A stretch of 49,457 nt of DNA from Rhizonema sp. PD37 (lineage in GTDB: Bacteria > Cyanobacteriota > Cyanobacteriia > Cyanobacteriales > Nostocaceae): positions 1 to 49,457 of the forward strand of contig JAQYWO010000027.1 in assembly GCA_029379215.1 (NCBI GenBank). The letters run 5' to 3'. Under the pieces are notes generated by a model. It was not told the origin of the DNA, did no database searches, and worked only from the letters and a program-made list of their open reading frames with translations. This document shows positions 27,557 to 35,924 of the stretch, piece by piece. The position numbers were made by a program, and so were the translations under genes. Numbering within the stretch: position 1 is the first letter of the stretch; each line of letters opens with the position of its first letter.

Positions 27557-27675
27557 TTACACACCCTTATACTATCATGCAGATTATTGAATCATATAAC
27601 CATTACGCCAGAAGATCAATCTAGTTTCCGTTGAATTTTAATGATTGCTGGCATTCACGTTCAGCATCGTCACGT

Positions 27676-28668
<993 letters not shown>

Positions 28669-28730
28669 CTAAGACTCTCACACCTTATGCAAGTAAGTCA
28701 GCGCGAAACAACCAAACTATGTAAAGATAA

Positions 28731-29285
28731 GTAAATACGCATGCAGCTACCGAGGTTAATGCTCTCAGCTTTGGATGTATGTTTGCTTACGTTGCGGGTT
28801 CACCATTGGTAATACTCAAAGTTTTGGGGATCTCAACCACAACCTATGGATTGCTCTTTGCCTTAACCGCTATTGGTATCATGGCTGGCTCATTCCTGAG
28901 TGGACGCTTGAACACTCGTGGCGTGCCACCAAGACGCTTGATGAGCTTCGGGTTATTACTGGCTGCTATCTCCGCGATTGCACTTGTAGCAGTGTCGATG
29001 AGTGGTGCGGCTCAGGTACAAAAATTATTACCTCTGCTGATCATCAACACCTTTTGTTATGGGTTAATTGCACCTAATGCTTTACACAATGCACTTCAAT
29101 CAGTACCAGAAATAGCTGGCAGTGCTGCTGTCATCGGATTTCTGCGAATGTTGGGCGGTGCGACTGCCAGTGCGCTGGTGCCTTTTTTGTTTGATGGACA
29201 CACTGCAAATGCTATGCCTGAGGTAATGGCATTATTTGCGATCGCTTCCCTTTCTACATATACTCTATTGCAATTTCATCAATAA
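28731..29285 (+). pseudogene. MFS transporter (Bcr/CflA-like), C-terminal half only
   Basis: The frame is open from 28731 just after a TAA; ATG 28779 gives 168 residues. The sequence (ALSFGCMFAYVAGSPLVI, YGLLFALTAIGIMAGSFLSG, ALQSVPEIAGSAAVIGFLRM) matches helices 7-12 of Bcr/CflA-type drug transporters, but the first half is missing and the upstream DNA does not encode it. The normal length is about 400 residues. I call it a truncated relic; a short functional protein is unlikely. Confidence 0.75.
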
Positions 29286-29412
29286 ACATCTGATCGAAAA
29301 TCAAGCAAATGTTAGCTGTGAGCGCGGTGTTGGCTCAACTTGACCTTATATAGATTATAATTTCTCCGTTAAGAATGCGGTGAAACGTCATGCCATCAAC
29401 ATCGCGTGTTAT

Positions 29413-29859
29413 TCATTGTGACCCTGAAACGTAGTTCTTTTCTTCTTGATAGGGTAATCCTTCATTAATAAGTTGCGCGTACCACCGACGTTTACCATTT
29501 AAATCTCGCTTAACAATGCGGACAAACTTAATAGGAGATGGCAATCTGTGCATTATAACTGAATTGGATTCGTCAATAATTGAGCGCAGTTTGAGGCTGC
29601 CCCAACACAATTGATTATCCTTCCATCTAATACCTTGTTTATTGGTCTTTCCTTCTACAGAATTAAAGCGGTTAGGCACTTTGTAACGTACTTTTTTAGA
29701 ACGACAAAAAATTACTTTTTCTGAAGCCATAAAAGCTCTTGAGGCAATAGTCTGCTGAGTATTTGAGTCAATTTTATCCGCTATCCACTTTGAGGAATTA
29801 GCAACGTTCTTCGCGTATGCCTGTATTGACCCAAGTACCCCAATCAATTCAATAATCAA
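29413..29859 (-). pseudogene. TnpB (IS200/IS605 OrfB) relic
   Basis: 148 residues read on the minus strand. SVEGKTNKQGIRWKDNQLCW, FVRIVKRDLNGKRRWYAQLI and NEGLPYQ belong to the N-terminal part of the TnpB family (RNA-guided nuclease of IS200/IS605 elements). The RuvC catalytic part is absent: homology stops at KNYVSGSQ, near 29413. The N-terminus is also cut; only AYAKNVANSSKWIADKI fits the family before the shared region. Confidence 0.8.
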
Positions 29860-30008
29860 AGCCCTTAAAGGCCGTTGCTCTAGGTTATTGCGTCAAGAGT
29901 TTCCGCATTTATTGAAATTACCAACACTATGGACTCACGCTTATTTTTATGACAGTATCTTCAGCTGTTGTTGAAGCTTACATAAACGACCCACATCATT
30001 ACAAATGA
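29858..30008 (+). pseudogene. TnpA (IS200/IS605 Y1 transposase) C-terminal relic
   Basis: The plus strand from 29858 reads KALKGRCSRLLRQEFPHLL and LPTLWTHAYF. After a frameshift near 29950 it reads TVSSAVVEAYINDPHHYK and stops (TGA 30006-30008). This is the C-terminal end of a Y1 (HUH) transposase of the IS200/IS605 type. It abuts the TnpB relic on the other strand with the C-terminus, not the N-terminus, near it, so the two come from a rearranged element or from two elements. Confidence 0.7.
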
Positions 30009-30009
30009 A

Positions 30010-30025
30010 GGCAGATAAATCTGCC
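30010..30025. repeat. Palindrome after TnpA relic
   Basis: GGCAGATAAATCTGCC is a perfect 7-bp stem with an AA spacer, one base after the TnpA stop. IS200/IS605 elements carry subterminal hairpins as recognition sites, so this may be the remaining element end. Confidence 0.5.
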
Positions 30026-30034
30026 GTGTCACCT

Positions 30035-30122
30035 TTCCGGAGCCACTGCGTTGCGGAGCCAGCGCTGCAGGCGGACTGGCGTTGGGGTTCCCCCTGTTAT
30101 AGCAAGTGGCGTCCCCGATATA
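30035..30122. repeat. Palindromic interspersed repeat, related copy
   Basis: Contains CACTGCGTTGCGGAGCCAGC, CTGCAGGCGGACTGGCG and GGGGTTCCCCC, the same building blocks as copies A and B (20803-20923, 45394-45566), but without their conserved outer ends. It is probably a rearranged or partial copy. Confidence 0.6.
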
Positions 30123-30250
30123 AATATCGTTGATGGCCCAATTCATTTAATTTCTTGAGCCATCACCTTCGGGGCTACCAGGTTTACCGCTTTTTTTAGG
30201 TGTACCAATGAAAACTTTGCTTGATTATCTCTAAGCAGGCGATTCACGGA

Positions 30251-30355
30251 GATGAGTTTCTAGATCATTTCCCCAGTGTCAGCCGAGAACAGGCGATCGC
30301 AACTCTGGAATTAACGAAGGAAATGTTAGCTAAGGATGCGAATTCTTTTACATGA
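30251..30355 (+). pseudogene. DUF433 protein, C-terminal relic
   Basis: Frame reading DEFLDHFPSVSREQAIATLE then LTKEMLAKDANSFT and TGA (30353-30355). The pattern PSVSREQAIATLEL is the end of DUF433, an HTH-like domain often found as antitoxin in cyanobacteria. No start codon or N-terminal half is visible upstream. Too short to be a working gene. Confidence 0.6.
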
Positions 30356-30503
30356 ATGCGTGCCACGACGTCAAGAGCGGACACCAAGTTTAAAGGCACT
30401 TTTGCCTTTATTTTTTATGAGTTGTCAATTGGAAGTTTTGTATCACAAAATTAGATATAAATTTAATAATTTTGATAAATTGTTGCAAAAAGTTATATGA
30501 GGT

Positions 30504-30519
30504 GTTACATTCCTTAACA
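30504..30519 (+). promoter_or_regulatory. HLR1-like motif upstream of hli
   Basis: GTTACATTCCTTAACA fits the HLR1 consensus (G/T)TTACA(T/A)(T/A)NN(G/T)TTACA with one mismatch. HLR1 is bound by the response regulator RpaB, which controls high-light genes including hli. It lies only 25 bp before the start codon and coincides with the left arm of the hairpin, so the match may be partly accidental. Confidence 0.45.
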
Positions 30520-30540
30520 GCTACTTTGTTAAGGAATGTA
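30506..30540 (+). promoter_or_regulatory. Hairpin sequestering the hli ribosome binding site
   Basis: TACATTCCTTAACA (30506-30519) pairs perfectly over 14 bp with TGTTAAGGAATGTA (30527-30540), loop GCTACTT. The right arm contains AAGGA (30531-30535), the only Shine-Dalgarno for ATG 30545 (9-nt spacing). In the mRNA the ribosome site would be hidden, as in an RNA thermometer or a protein-controlled switch. If transcription starts inside the left arm the hairpin would not form, so the start site decides. Confidence 0.65.
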
Positions 30541-30544
30541 AAAA

Positions 30545-30742
30545 ATGCAAAATCGTACTCCTGGTGTGACTCCTGTTGCTAACGCGTATAATGGCAAAGA
30601 TCGCAATGCTTTTCTGTTTGGGTTTAATCCTCAAGCTGAATTGTGGAACGGACGCTTAGCTATGATCGGTTTTCTTGCTTACCTGCTTTGGGATTTAGCT
30701 GGCTATAGTGTACTGCGTGACGTGTTCCACCTGATTGCTTAA
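30545..30742 (+). CDS. hli: High-light-inducible protein (HLIP, one-helix CAB-like)
   Basis: 65 residues. The LHC motif AELWNGRLAMIGFLAYLL (about 31-48) has the Glu-Asn-Arg set (ExxNGRxAMIGF) that binds chlorophyll in HLIPs; one membrane helix runs about 38-58. HLIPs sit in the thylakoid, form dimers with carotenoid and chlorophyll, dissipate excess energy and help assemble photosystem II. The N-terminal tail (TPVANAYNGKDRNAFLFGFN) is soluble. A 14-bp hairpin covering the ribosome site and an HLR1-like motif suggest tight control by light or temperature. A hairpin follows the gene. Confidence 0.93.
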   Translation: MQNRTPGVTPVANAYNGKDRNAFLFGFNPQAELWNGRLAMIGFLAYLLWDLAGYSVLRDVFHLIA

Positions 30743-30774
30743 GCAACCGTTTAGATAGAGAAAAATATTTATAG

Positions 30775-30800
30775 GGCAGCGATTATCTACACTCGCTGCC
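30775..30800 (+). terminator. Hairpin 3' of hli, possible terminator
   Basis: GGCAGCG (30775-30781) pairs with CGCTGCC (30794-30800) around a 12-nt loop, 33 bp after the hli stop. The run after it (TCAGTGCTGTTT) is only weakly U-rich, so it is a weak intrinsic terminator or a 3'-stabilising hairpin. Confidence 0.5.
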
Positions 30801-31254
30801 TCAGTGCTGTTTAAAGGTATTTGAGAGTAGCGCAATACATAAGTTTATTTGGTTGACAACTATTAAAAAGCGAGTGTTGTGTTGAAGCAATTACATGCTA
30901 CTCAACTAAACACAACTCACACTTTTGAAAGGATTTAAAATTGTTAGGAATACCTTTTGTTGAGTCATCGCCATTGCAAAAGTATTTTTAGGTAATTTTT
31001 ATGTTAAATAAGCAACATAAAATCATGATTATCCGGATATTGATGTATATTATATACCTAATACGCAAACGGTTTCAAGGGATTAGTAGCAGTGCGTTGA
31101 GAGTGTTAATAAAAGTTTGTAATTGGTTGGTACGATCGCTTTCCACTGTTATTTGTCTTAAGTAGTATAAAAATACTACTTTACATTACTTTATTCTGAA
31201 TATTACAATTTTTTTGTACTATGGGTATATTACTTCTTTTCGGATGAGGGTTGC
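30801..31254. other. AT-rich intergenic region
   Basis: No gene recognised. CTTTACATTACTTTATT (about 31180-31196) resembles a degenerate HLR1 site upstream of the small secreted gene. The last 60 bp are very AT-rich and could contain its promoter. Confidence 0.4.
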
Positions 31255-31509
31255 ATGTCTAACATAATTACTTTGAGAAAAATCTCACTTGCTGCTGCTG
31301 GCTCAGTATTACTTGCTTTTGGAGGTTTTCAAGTAGTACAAGCCTCCAGTTCAACAATTTTTAATTCAGGTGTAGACAATGCGGCTCCTGATAATAATAT
31401 TGTACCTGTCCTGCTTAATAGCAAAAATATTAGTATTACTAATATTTTAAATGGACTTGACAATTCTAGGAGACACTATACATGTATTCGTATTGGAGCC
31501 TGTGGTTAA
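31255..31509 (+). CDS. Small secreted protein, unrecognised
   Basis: 84 residues. A classical signal peptide, MSNIITLRKISLAAAGSVLL with predicted cleavage after VVQA (about residue 30), leaves a mature protein of about 54 residues. This has SSTIFNSGVDNAAPDNNI, an alternating hydrophobic stretch VPVLLNSKNISITNIL and a C-terminus with two Cys (CIRIGACG). I do not recognise a family; the alternating Val/Ile/Asn pattern recalls surface or amyloid-like small proteins only loosely. GGATGAGGG about 10 bp before the ATG is a weak ribosome site. Confidence 0.6.
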   Translation: MSNIITLRKISLAAAGSVLLAFGGFQVVQASSSTIFNSGVDNAAPDNNIVPVLLNSKNISITNILNGLDNSRRHYTCIRIGACG

Positions 31510-31568
31510 GTAGAAAAATAGTGTAATAAAGAACACTATCATAATAATAATAATTTCAGTTATTACTT

Positions 31569-31599
31569 AACAAGTACTTGTACAGAATGATGAGTACTT
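31569..31599. repeat. Inverted repeat in 3' region of small secreted gene
   Basis: ACAAGTACT and AGTACTTGT (9-bp arms) lie about 60-90 bp after the stop codon. The left arm itself sits in the palindrome ACAAGTACTTGT. Function unknown; perhaps an operator or an mRNA hairpin. Confidence 0.5.
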
Positions 31600-31713
31600 G
31601 TTATGTGATTATTTGAGAAAAATGAGATTTTACTTGTAGAAGAGATTTGGGAGTCACTTTCTCAAGGTGATTTTCCAAAAAATAAAAATTTATGTGAATT
31701 TTGATAGATTAAG

Positions 31714-31749
31714 AGGGGGTCTGTGTTCAATCAGACCTCCTATTTTTTT
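31714..31749 (+). terminator. Rho-independent terminator
   Basis: AGGGGGTCTG (31714-31723) pairs with CAGACCTCCT (31732-31741) with one G-U pair and an 8-nt loop, followed by a run of T (31743-31749). This is the best intrinsic terminator in the window. It is 205 bp beyond the secreted-protein stop, so either that transcript has a long 3' region or a small RNA ends here. Confidence 0.8.
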
Positions 31750-31889
31750 CTTCAGCTTCAATCATTTAGTTTAAATTTTAGTTTTGAGGATACTGACTGA
31801 TAAAAGTGTAAAGAAGAGTGCCAGTGGTGCAGTAATAAACATTGGCGCATCACTGGTCTTAGCTGTTACTCCTCAACTACGCACTATGT

Positions 31890-32180
31890 AACCAAGATTT
31901 AATAGCTGCCTTCACAGTTGAAGGAGCGTGTAATCGAATCGTATTTGAAACCTGGCTGGAAACTTGTTTGCTTCCCATACTAAAACCTGGACAGTTTTTA
32001 GTGATATATAATGCGACGTTCCATAAAGGTGGGCGTATTCAACAACTGATCCGCTCCGGCGGGATGTGAACTGCTATACTTACCGCCTTATTCTCCAGAT
32101 CTTAACAACATTGAAAAATGCTGGTCAAGGTTAAAAAGTCGAATCCGCAAAAAACGCTTTGCAGTTCGATTGCTTACGAG
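31890..32180 (+). pseudogene. IS630-type transposase, C-terminal DDE relic, frameshifted
   Basis: The first frame reads NQDLIAAFTVEGACNRIVFE, then LKPGQFLVIYNATFHKGGRI. The catalytic Asp of the usual DNA.FHKG motif is Asn here (YNATFHKG). A frameshift near 32062 leads to GCELLYLPPYSPDLNNIEKC and WSRLKSRIRKK, which contains the last catalytic Glu. The N-terminal half is absent. A dead relic. Confidence 0.82.
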
Positions 32181-32448
32181 ATGCCCCAATCGCATGTCTT
32201 GCGTTTGGCGTCTTAACCGTCTTGGCGGTTGCTATACATAAAAAGATCGGGAAATTGAAAGCCGCCAAGCTTTTGCTACGTCATAGTAGTAAACTGGCTT
32301 TGGGCGATAAAGAGTAATGAGCCATTGACACACCGCCCTCTAAAGACATGACGAATTATAAGAATTCGTCATTCCCATTCATCTTAAATTTTAAGCTGAA
32401 TCCGATTGCAGTTTGAGCAGCACATATTGAGGAAATATAGGTGCGTGC

Positions 32449-32868
32449 TTAACACTCAATAGGTAAAGACAGAGGTGGAATTCTTGCTAAAATTCCTTTT
32501 TTGAGTGGTTCAGGTCTTTCTGCCCAAGGTAGCAATCCTTGTGGATGATTGTAATACTTTTTGGCACAATCTAAGACATTCAAAATCTCTGACGGTGAAT
32601 CGGGTGACAAATCACCAAAAACATAAGTGTATTTACTATTCGCCACAAAGCAAATAGCACAAGAACGACTACAGACACTCATGCACTCTACAGGCTGAAT
32701 TGCAAATTCTTCGTGCAGTTCCCAACAGGCGTGCAGTTCCTGCAATTGCTCGAGTAATTTTTCACCACCACTTGTACCAACTCGCTTCCCATCTTTCCAC
32801 GCACTTGAGCAAGTGGTGCAGACTAATAAAGTATGTTGCGCTTTCATCCGCTCCGCCATATCCCTCAA
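32449..32868 (-). CDS. DUF1636 metal-binding-type protein
   Basis: 139 residues from ATG 32868 (in-frame alternatives at 32859 and 32847). The family pattern is clear: LLVCTTCSSAWKDGKRVGTS, ELHACWELHEEF, QPVECMSVCSRSCAICFVAN and YVFGDLSPDS. Cys17/Cys20 and the cluster CMSVCSRSCAIC suggest a thioredoxin-like fold with a bound metal or [2Fe-2S] centre. DUF1636 genes often stand near cobalamin or metal-homeostasis genes, but none is here. The biochemical role is unproven. Confidence 0.82.
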   Translation of the reverse strand: MRDMAERMKAQHTLLVCTTCSSAWKDGKRVGTSGGEKLLEQLQELHACWELHEEFAIQPVECMSVCSRSCAICFVANSKYTYVFGDLSPDSPSEILNVLDCAKKYYNHPQGLLPWAERPEPLKKGILARIPPLSLPIEC

Positions 32869-33054
32869 CGTTTTAATGTAATTGTTTGCATCAAATCAGC
32901 TTTTAGTCTAATGCGTTTTCCAGAATAGTTGAATAAATTCTCCACAACTTTGTAGCACAAACACCGTTATGGTAAAATAAGACATACGTATAAATGGCGG
33001 CATAGAAGAATGCGTGGAAGGTATTTTTTTCACCTACCGATTAGTCATAAAAAA

Positions 33055-34497
33055 TTAAGACAGCATAAAAGCGTCAAGTTCATCAATGTTATGAATAATT
33101 TTGACATCTGAGACCTCATAGGCTTCTGCCAACTCAATACTAGCCTGAAGCCTTAACGCTACGTTCTTACTTGTATCAAATGCTGCTTTTGTCAAATCTC
33201 CAAGCTTTTTATATTCAGCAATGATTCTCGACACTACTGCTTGGTAAGTTTGATCAATCTTATCAAGGCACTGATTGTAGTATTCTTCCATCCGATGTTT
33301 CAAGCCCTCAGTTTCCTTCGCAAAATATTTCTGACTAAAATCTATCACCATACGACCAGCAATTGTTCCCAGAACCGCACCTAGAATCGGAACTGGAATT
33401 ACAGCATGTCCAAGAGCAGAAGCTAAAGCGACTGCGGCTGATTCTGTACAAACTAACTGACTCATCTCAGTAAATTGCTCAAAGGAAATTTCCCCTGAGT
33501 TGAGACTTTTGACGAGACTGGCAATTGACTGACTTGCACTAACGAAAGAAGCAGCAAAGGGAGCTGACAAACTTGCATAATTAGTCAGAGCAAAGATGGT
33601 AGCAGCAGCAATTCCGCCAACAACTGCTCCCTTGGCAGTATCAATTCCCAATTCCTGCCAATCCTCGACGGTGTAATCTCCTAAAAAAGGATTCTTGCCC
33701 TGCAAGTACTTTTCATACAATTTGAAAGCTAACCGAATTCCTCCACCAATTAGAGCGCCTTTAGCAGCTACCTGAGCCATATCTCCTAAATTTGGTTGTG
33801 CATCAGTTCGTATATTTTCCTTAATCCGTTTGTTTTCTCCACTGATTTCTTGCTCATGGCTATCTAATGTCTCATGAATTTTACCTTGCTGAACGTCGCT
33901 GTATTGAGAATGACTTGGTTCAACAACGTTACCAAAGGACTTGCCAGAAAGCTTTTCAATTTCCTGTACTTTTTGCTGAATTTTACGTACTGTACGCTCA
34001 GTTAGCCCTTCTACAAACTCACCACTGAGAACTTTTTTGATTGTCTGGTGGTAATTTTCTGGAATGTGGTAGTAGGAGCCATCTCTGCCGAAGTTTTCAT
34101 ACTTTCTCATGTGTTCTAGCACATGATCCAGATTCTTATTAATGCCATTGATAAACTTGGACTGAACTTGAACACCATCAATTAAATAGTCTTCAGGTGC
34201 TGTTCTACCAACGCCATCAAAAGTAGCACTCGGGGTTTGCTGTCGCAGATAGTCCCTGGCATTACGGATACCTACCTCGACTTGCTCGGCAATCTCACCA
34301 TGTTTGGTTTGATTGTTACCTAAAATATGCTCTGGACTTCCAATAAAGTCTCGGACTTGATCAATTTGCTCAATTGCTTTTGTGAAAGCGGAATCTTGCC
34401 TTGACAGAGTGGCTTTGAGATGTTCTATATGGTGAATATTTTCACCTGCTACCATCCCACCAATTATCTGGCTTGTCTGATGAATATTTTCTTTCAT
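33055..34497 (-). CDS. Unrecognised protein, possible PD-(D/E)XK-like nuclease with membrane segments
   Basis: 480 residues, no family named with confidence. Residues 1-60 are helical. Residues 64-150 are the most patterned: HGEIAEQVEVGIRNARDYL, then TFDGVGRTAPEDYLIDG and VQVQSKFINGI, later FGRDGSYYHIPENY. Glu68, Asp103 and Gln112-x-Lys114 have the order of a PD-(D/E)XK active site with Gln in place of the second acid; this is my inference. Residues 165-230 are a charged coiled-coil. Then come Gly/Ala-rich hydrophobic stretches (about 243-258, 287-330, 350-385), followed by another helical, coiled-coil-like tail. It is the second gene of a pair: the upstream gene ends 12 bp before its ATG. 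A toxin, effector or defence role is possible but unproven. Confidence 0.55.
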   Translation of the reverse strand: MKENIHQTSQIIGGMVAGENIHHIEHLKATLSRQDSAFTKAIEQIDQVRDFIGSPEHILGNNQTKHGEIAEQVEVGIRNARDYLRQQTPSATFDGVGRTAPEDYLIDGVQVQSKFINGINKNLDHVLEHMRKYENFGRDGSYYHIPENYHQTIKKVLSGEFVEGLTERTVRKIQQKVQEIEKLSGKSFGNVVEPSHSQYSDVQQGKIHETLDSHEQEISGENKRIKENIRTDAQPNLGDMAQVAAKGALIGGGIRLAFKLYEKYLQGKNPFLGDYTVEDWQELGIDTAKGAVVGGIAAATIFALTNYASLSAPFAASFVSASQSIASLVKSLNSGEISFEQFTEMSQLVCTESAAVALASALGHAVIPVPILGAVLGTIAGRMVIDFSQKYFAKETEGLKHRMEEYYNQCLDKIDQTYQAVVSRIIAEYKKLGDLTKAAFDTSKNVALRLQASIELAEAYEVSDVKIIHNIDELDAFMLS

Positions 34498-34509
34498 CGA
34501 TACTCTTGG

Positions 34510-35358
34510 TTAACTTAATTTCTTGTTGAGCAGTTGAGAAAGTGCCTGAATATTGTTAATTAAAGCTGCTAATTCTATTTTGTGGTCATGGCTGAAGTCT
34601 AGATAATTGTTAGGAGCTTCAAGTTTGAGAAAATTTAACCGTGTGTTAATGCCATCAGCGTGAGCTTGAGTTAACTTTAATAATTTAGCTATTTCTTCCT
34701 TAGCTGCCTTTAAAGCAGCAGTTTTTGACTTAATTTCGGCTGTTTTCTCATTAGCCTTTTGAGCAACTTCTTCATTTTTGTGTCGTGCCCAGACAGTACT
34801 ACCCAATAAAGCTGTACCGCCAATAGCCCAGCCAACAGGCCCAGCCATCGCTAGTAAAGCATTACCGGCTACCATACCACCACCACCAGCAACAACAGCA
34901 CCACCACCGAGCCACGCCAAAGCCGCATTGGTTGCTGCCGCTCCTGAAAGAGCTGAAATAGCAGTACCAGTTGAAGCAGTACCAAAGGTAGTAGCAATAG
35001 CGATCGCAGCAGTTGGAGCAAAAGCTGCAACACCAACACCAGCCGCTGCCCCAGCTCCTGCCATTGAGCCGCTCACCTTGGCTGCTTTATCTGCCTCAGT
35101 ATTAATTTGCTGAATTACCTGAGAAAACTTGGTAAACTCTACCTTAAATTCAGAAACCGACTTATCAAACTCTTTAGGTGAGTTGGCAAGAGTATTGATA
35201 TATTTTTCGCAAGCTTGAATAATTTCTTCAGCAGTTACTTTACGTTCTTCATATAGTTCTGCTGCTCTTTTAGTAACATCTACTGCAATTATTTGATATT
35301 CTTTATCAGCAGTTTCCAACTTTGCTATAGCTTCTCTTTTAAGGTTGCCGTTTAACAT
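34510..35358 (-). CDS. Unrecognised coiled-coil protein with Gly/Ala-rich membrane hairpin
   Basis: 282 residues. Residues 5-95 are an amphipathic, charged helical region (AIAKLETADKEYQIIAVDV; EFTKFSQVIQQINTEAD). Residues 97-190 are almost free of charge and rich in Gly/Ala (GAGAAAGVGVAAFAPTAAIA; GGGAVVAGGGGMVAGNALL), like glycine-zipper segments that insert in membranes. Residues 192-282 are again coiled coil. The helix-hydrophobic-helix architecture recalls pore-forming or membrane-remodelling proteins, but I cannot assign a family. First gene of a two-gene operon; the partner shares the same general build. A hairpin lies about 55-90 bp upstream of its start. Confidence 0.55.
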   Translation of the reverse strand: MLNGNLKREAIAKLETADKEYQIIAVDVTKRAAELYEERKVTAEEIIQACEKYINTLANSPKEFDKSVSEFKVEFTKFSQVIQQINTEADKAAKVSGSMAGAGAAAGVGVAAFAPTAAIAIATTFGTASTGTAISALSGAAATNAALAWLGGGAVVAGGGGMVAGNALLAMAGPVGWAIGGTALLGSTVWARHKNEEVAQKANEKTAEIKSKTAALKAAKEEIAKLLKLTQAHADGINTRLNFLKLEAPNNYLDFSHDHKIELAALINNIQALSQLLNKKLS

Positions 35359-35413
35359 TATTTACTAACTTGATTTATTAATTAATCTCTAACTTCGTTC
35401 TTACCCTGAAAAA

Positions 35414-35445
35414 ATTATGCCTTTTTTATTTTTCTAGGGCATAAT
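35414..35445. promoter_or_regulatory. Inverted repeat upstream of the two-gene operon
   Basis: ATTATGCC (35414-35421) and GGCATAAT (35438-35445) form perfect 8-bp arms with a T-rich 16-nt spacer. It lies 56-87 bp before the start codon of the minus-strand operon (35358), a fitting place for an operator. No regulator is encoded alongside. Confidence 0.45.
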
Positions 35446-35583
35446 ACACTTTAACTTTGAGGTATAAGGCTGACACATCGAGAATCTACTGAAATCATCA
35501 GAAACTAAAACTAACACTGCCAGAACAATACGCTAAGTTAATCTTAACAGAAAAAATGTAATTTATATTACCAGGAGTTACTC

Positions 35584-35793
35584 ATGAACCTTTCAGAAGA
35601 AATCCGCAGCAGTGCTAATCAACCAAAGTATCGAAACTCAAACGCTTAGAAGATTTGCTCGCTAACTGCCCAGAAATCGCGACAAGAGTCCCTGTAAGGT
35701 TGGAGACTCTCATCAAACAGGAGCTTGACTCACTGTGCAATTGTGAGAAGGTGACAATCAAAACATTACTATTAATTTTGAGGGGTACGTAGT
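35584..35793 (+). pseudogene. Small frameshifted reading frame
   Basis: AGGAG at 35573 precedes ATG 35584: MNLSEEIRSSANQPKYRNSN then a stop. In the next frame SKLKRLEDLLANCPEIATRV and PVRLETLIKQELDSLCNCEK continue to TAG 35791-35793. Together they look like one small helical protein split by a frameshift, of no family I know. It may also be chance. Confidence 0.35.
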
Positions 35794-35836
35794 GAGCGAT
35801 TTATCGCTCAATTTTAAGCACGAAGAGTGCTTACTA
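35789..35836. repeat. Branched (cruciform-like) palindromic element
   Basis: Outer arms CGTAGT and ACTACG enclose two hairpins: GAGCGATTTATCGCTC and AAGCACGAAGAGTGCTT. The three stems would give a three-way junction in single-stranded DNA or RNA. It lies between the small broken frame and the FAD oxidoreductase. Probably a small interspersed element; boundaries are good to a base or two. Confidence 0.6.
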
Positions 35837-35924
35837 CGAACTTTCGTGCTAATTCCTCTGTTATTGGAGTAAAGCGTTTCAATAGTTTAGTATAGATGCT
35901 GTATTACCGTTTTTTCGTGTCTCT

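Noticed and set aside
34778..35113. Plus-strand Ala/Pro-rich frame of 111 codons
   Set aside because: It is the antisense of the Gly/Ala-rich segment of the minus-strand coiled-coil gene.
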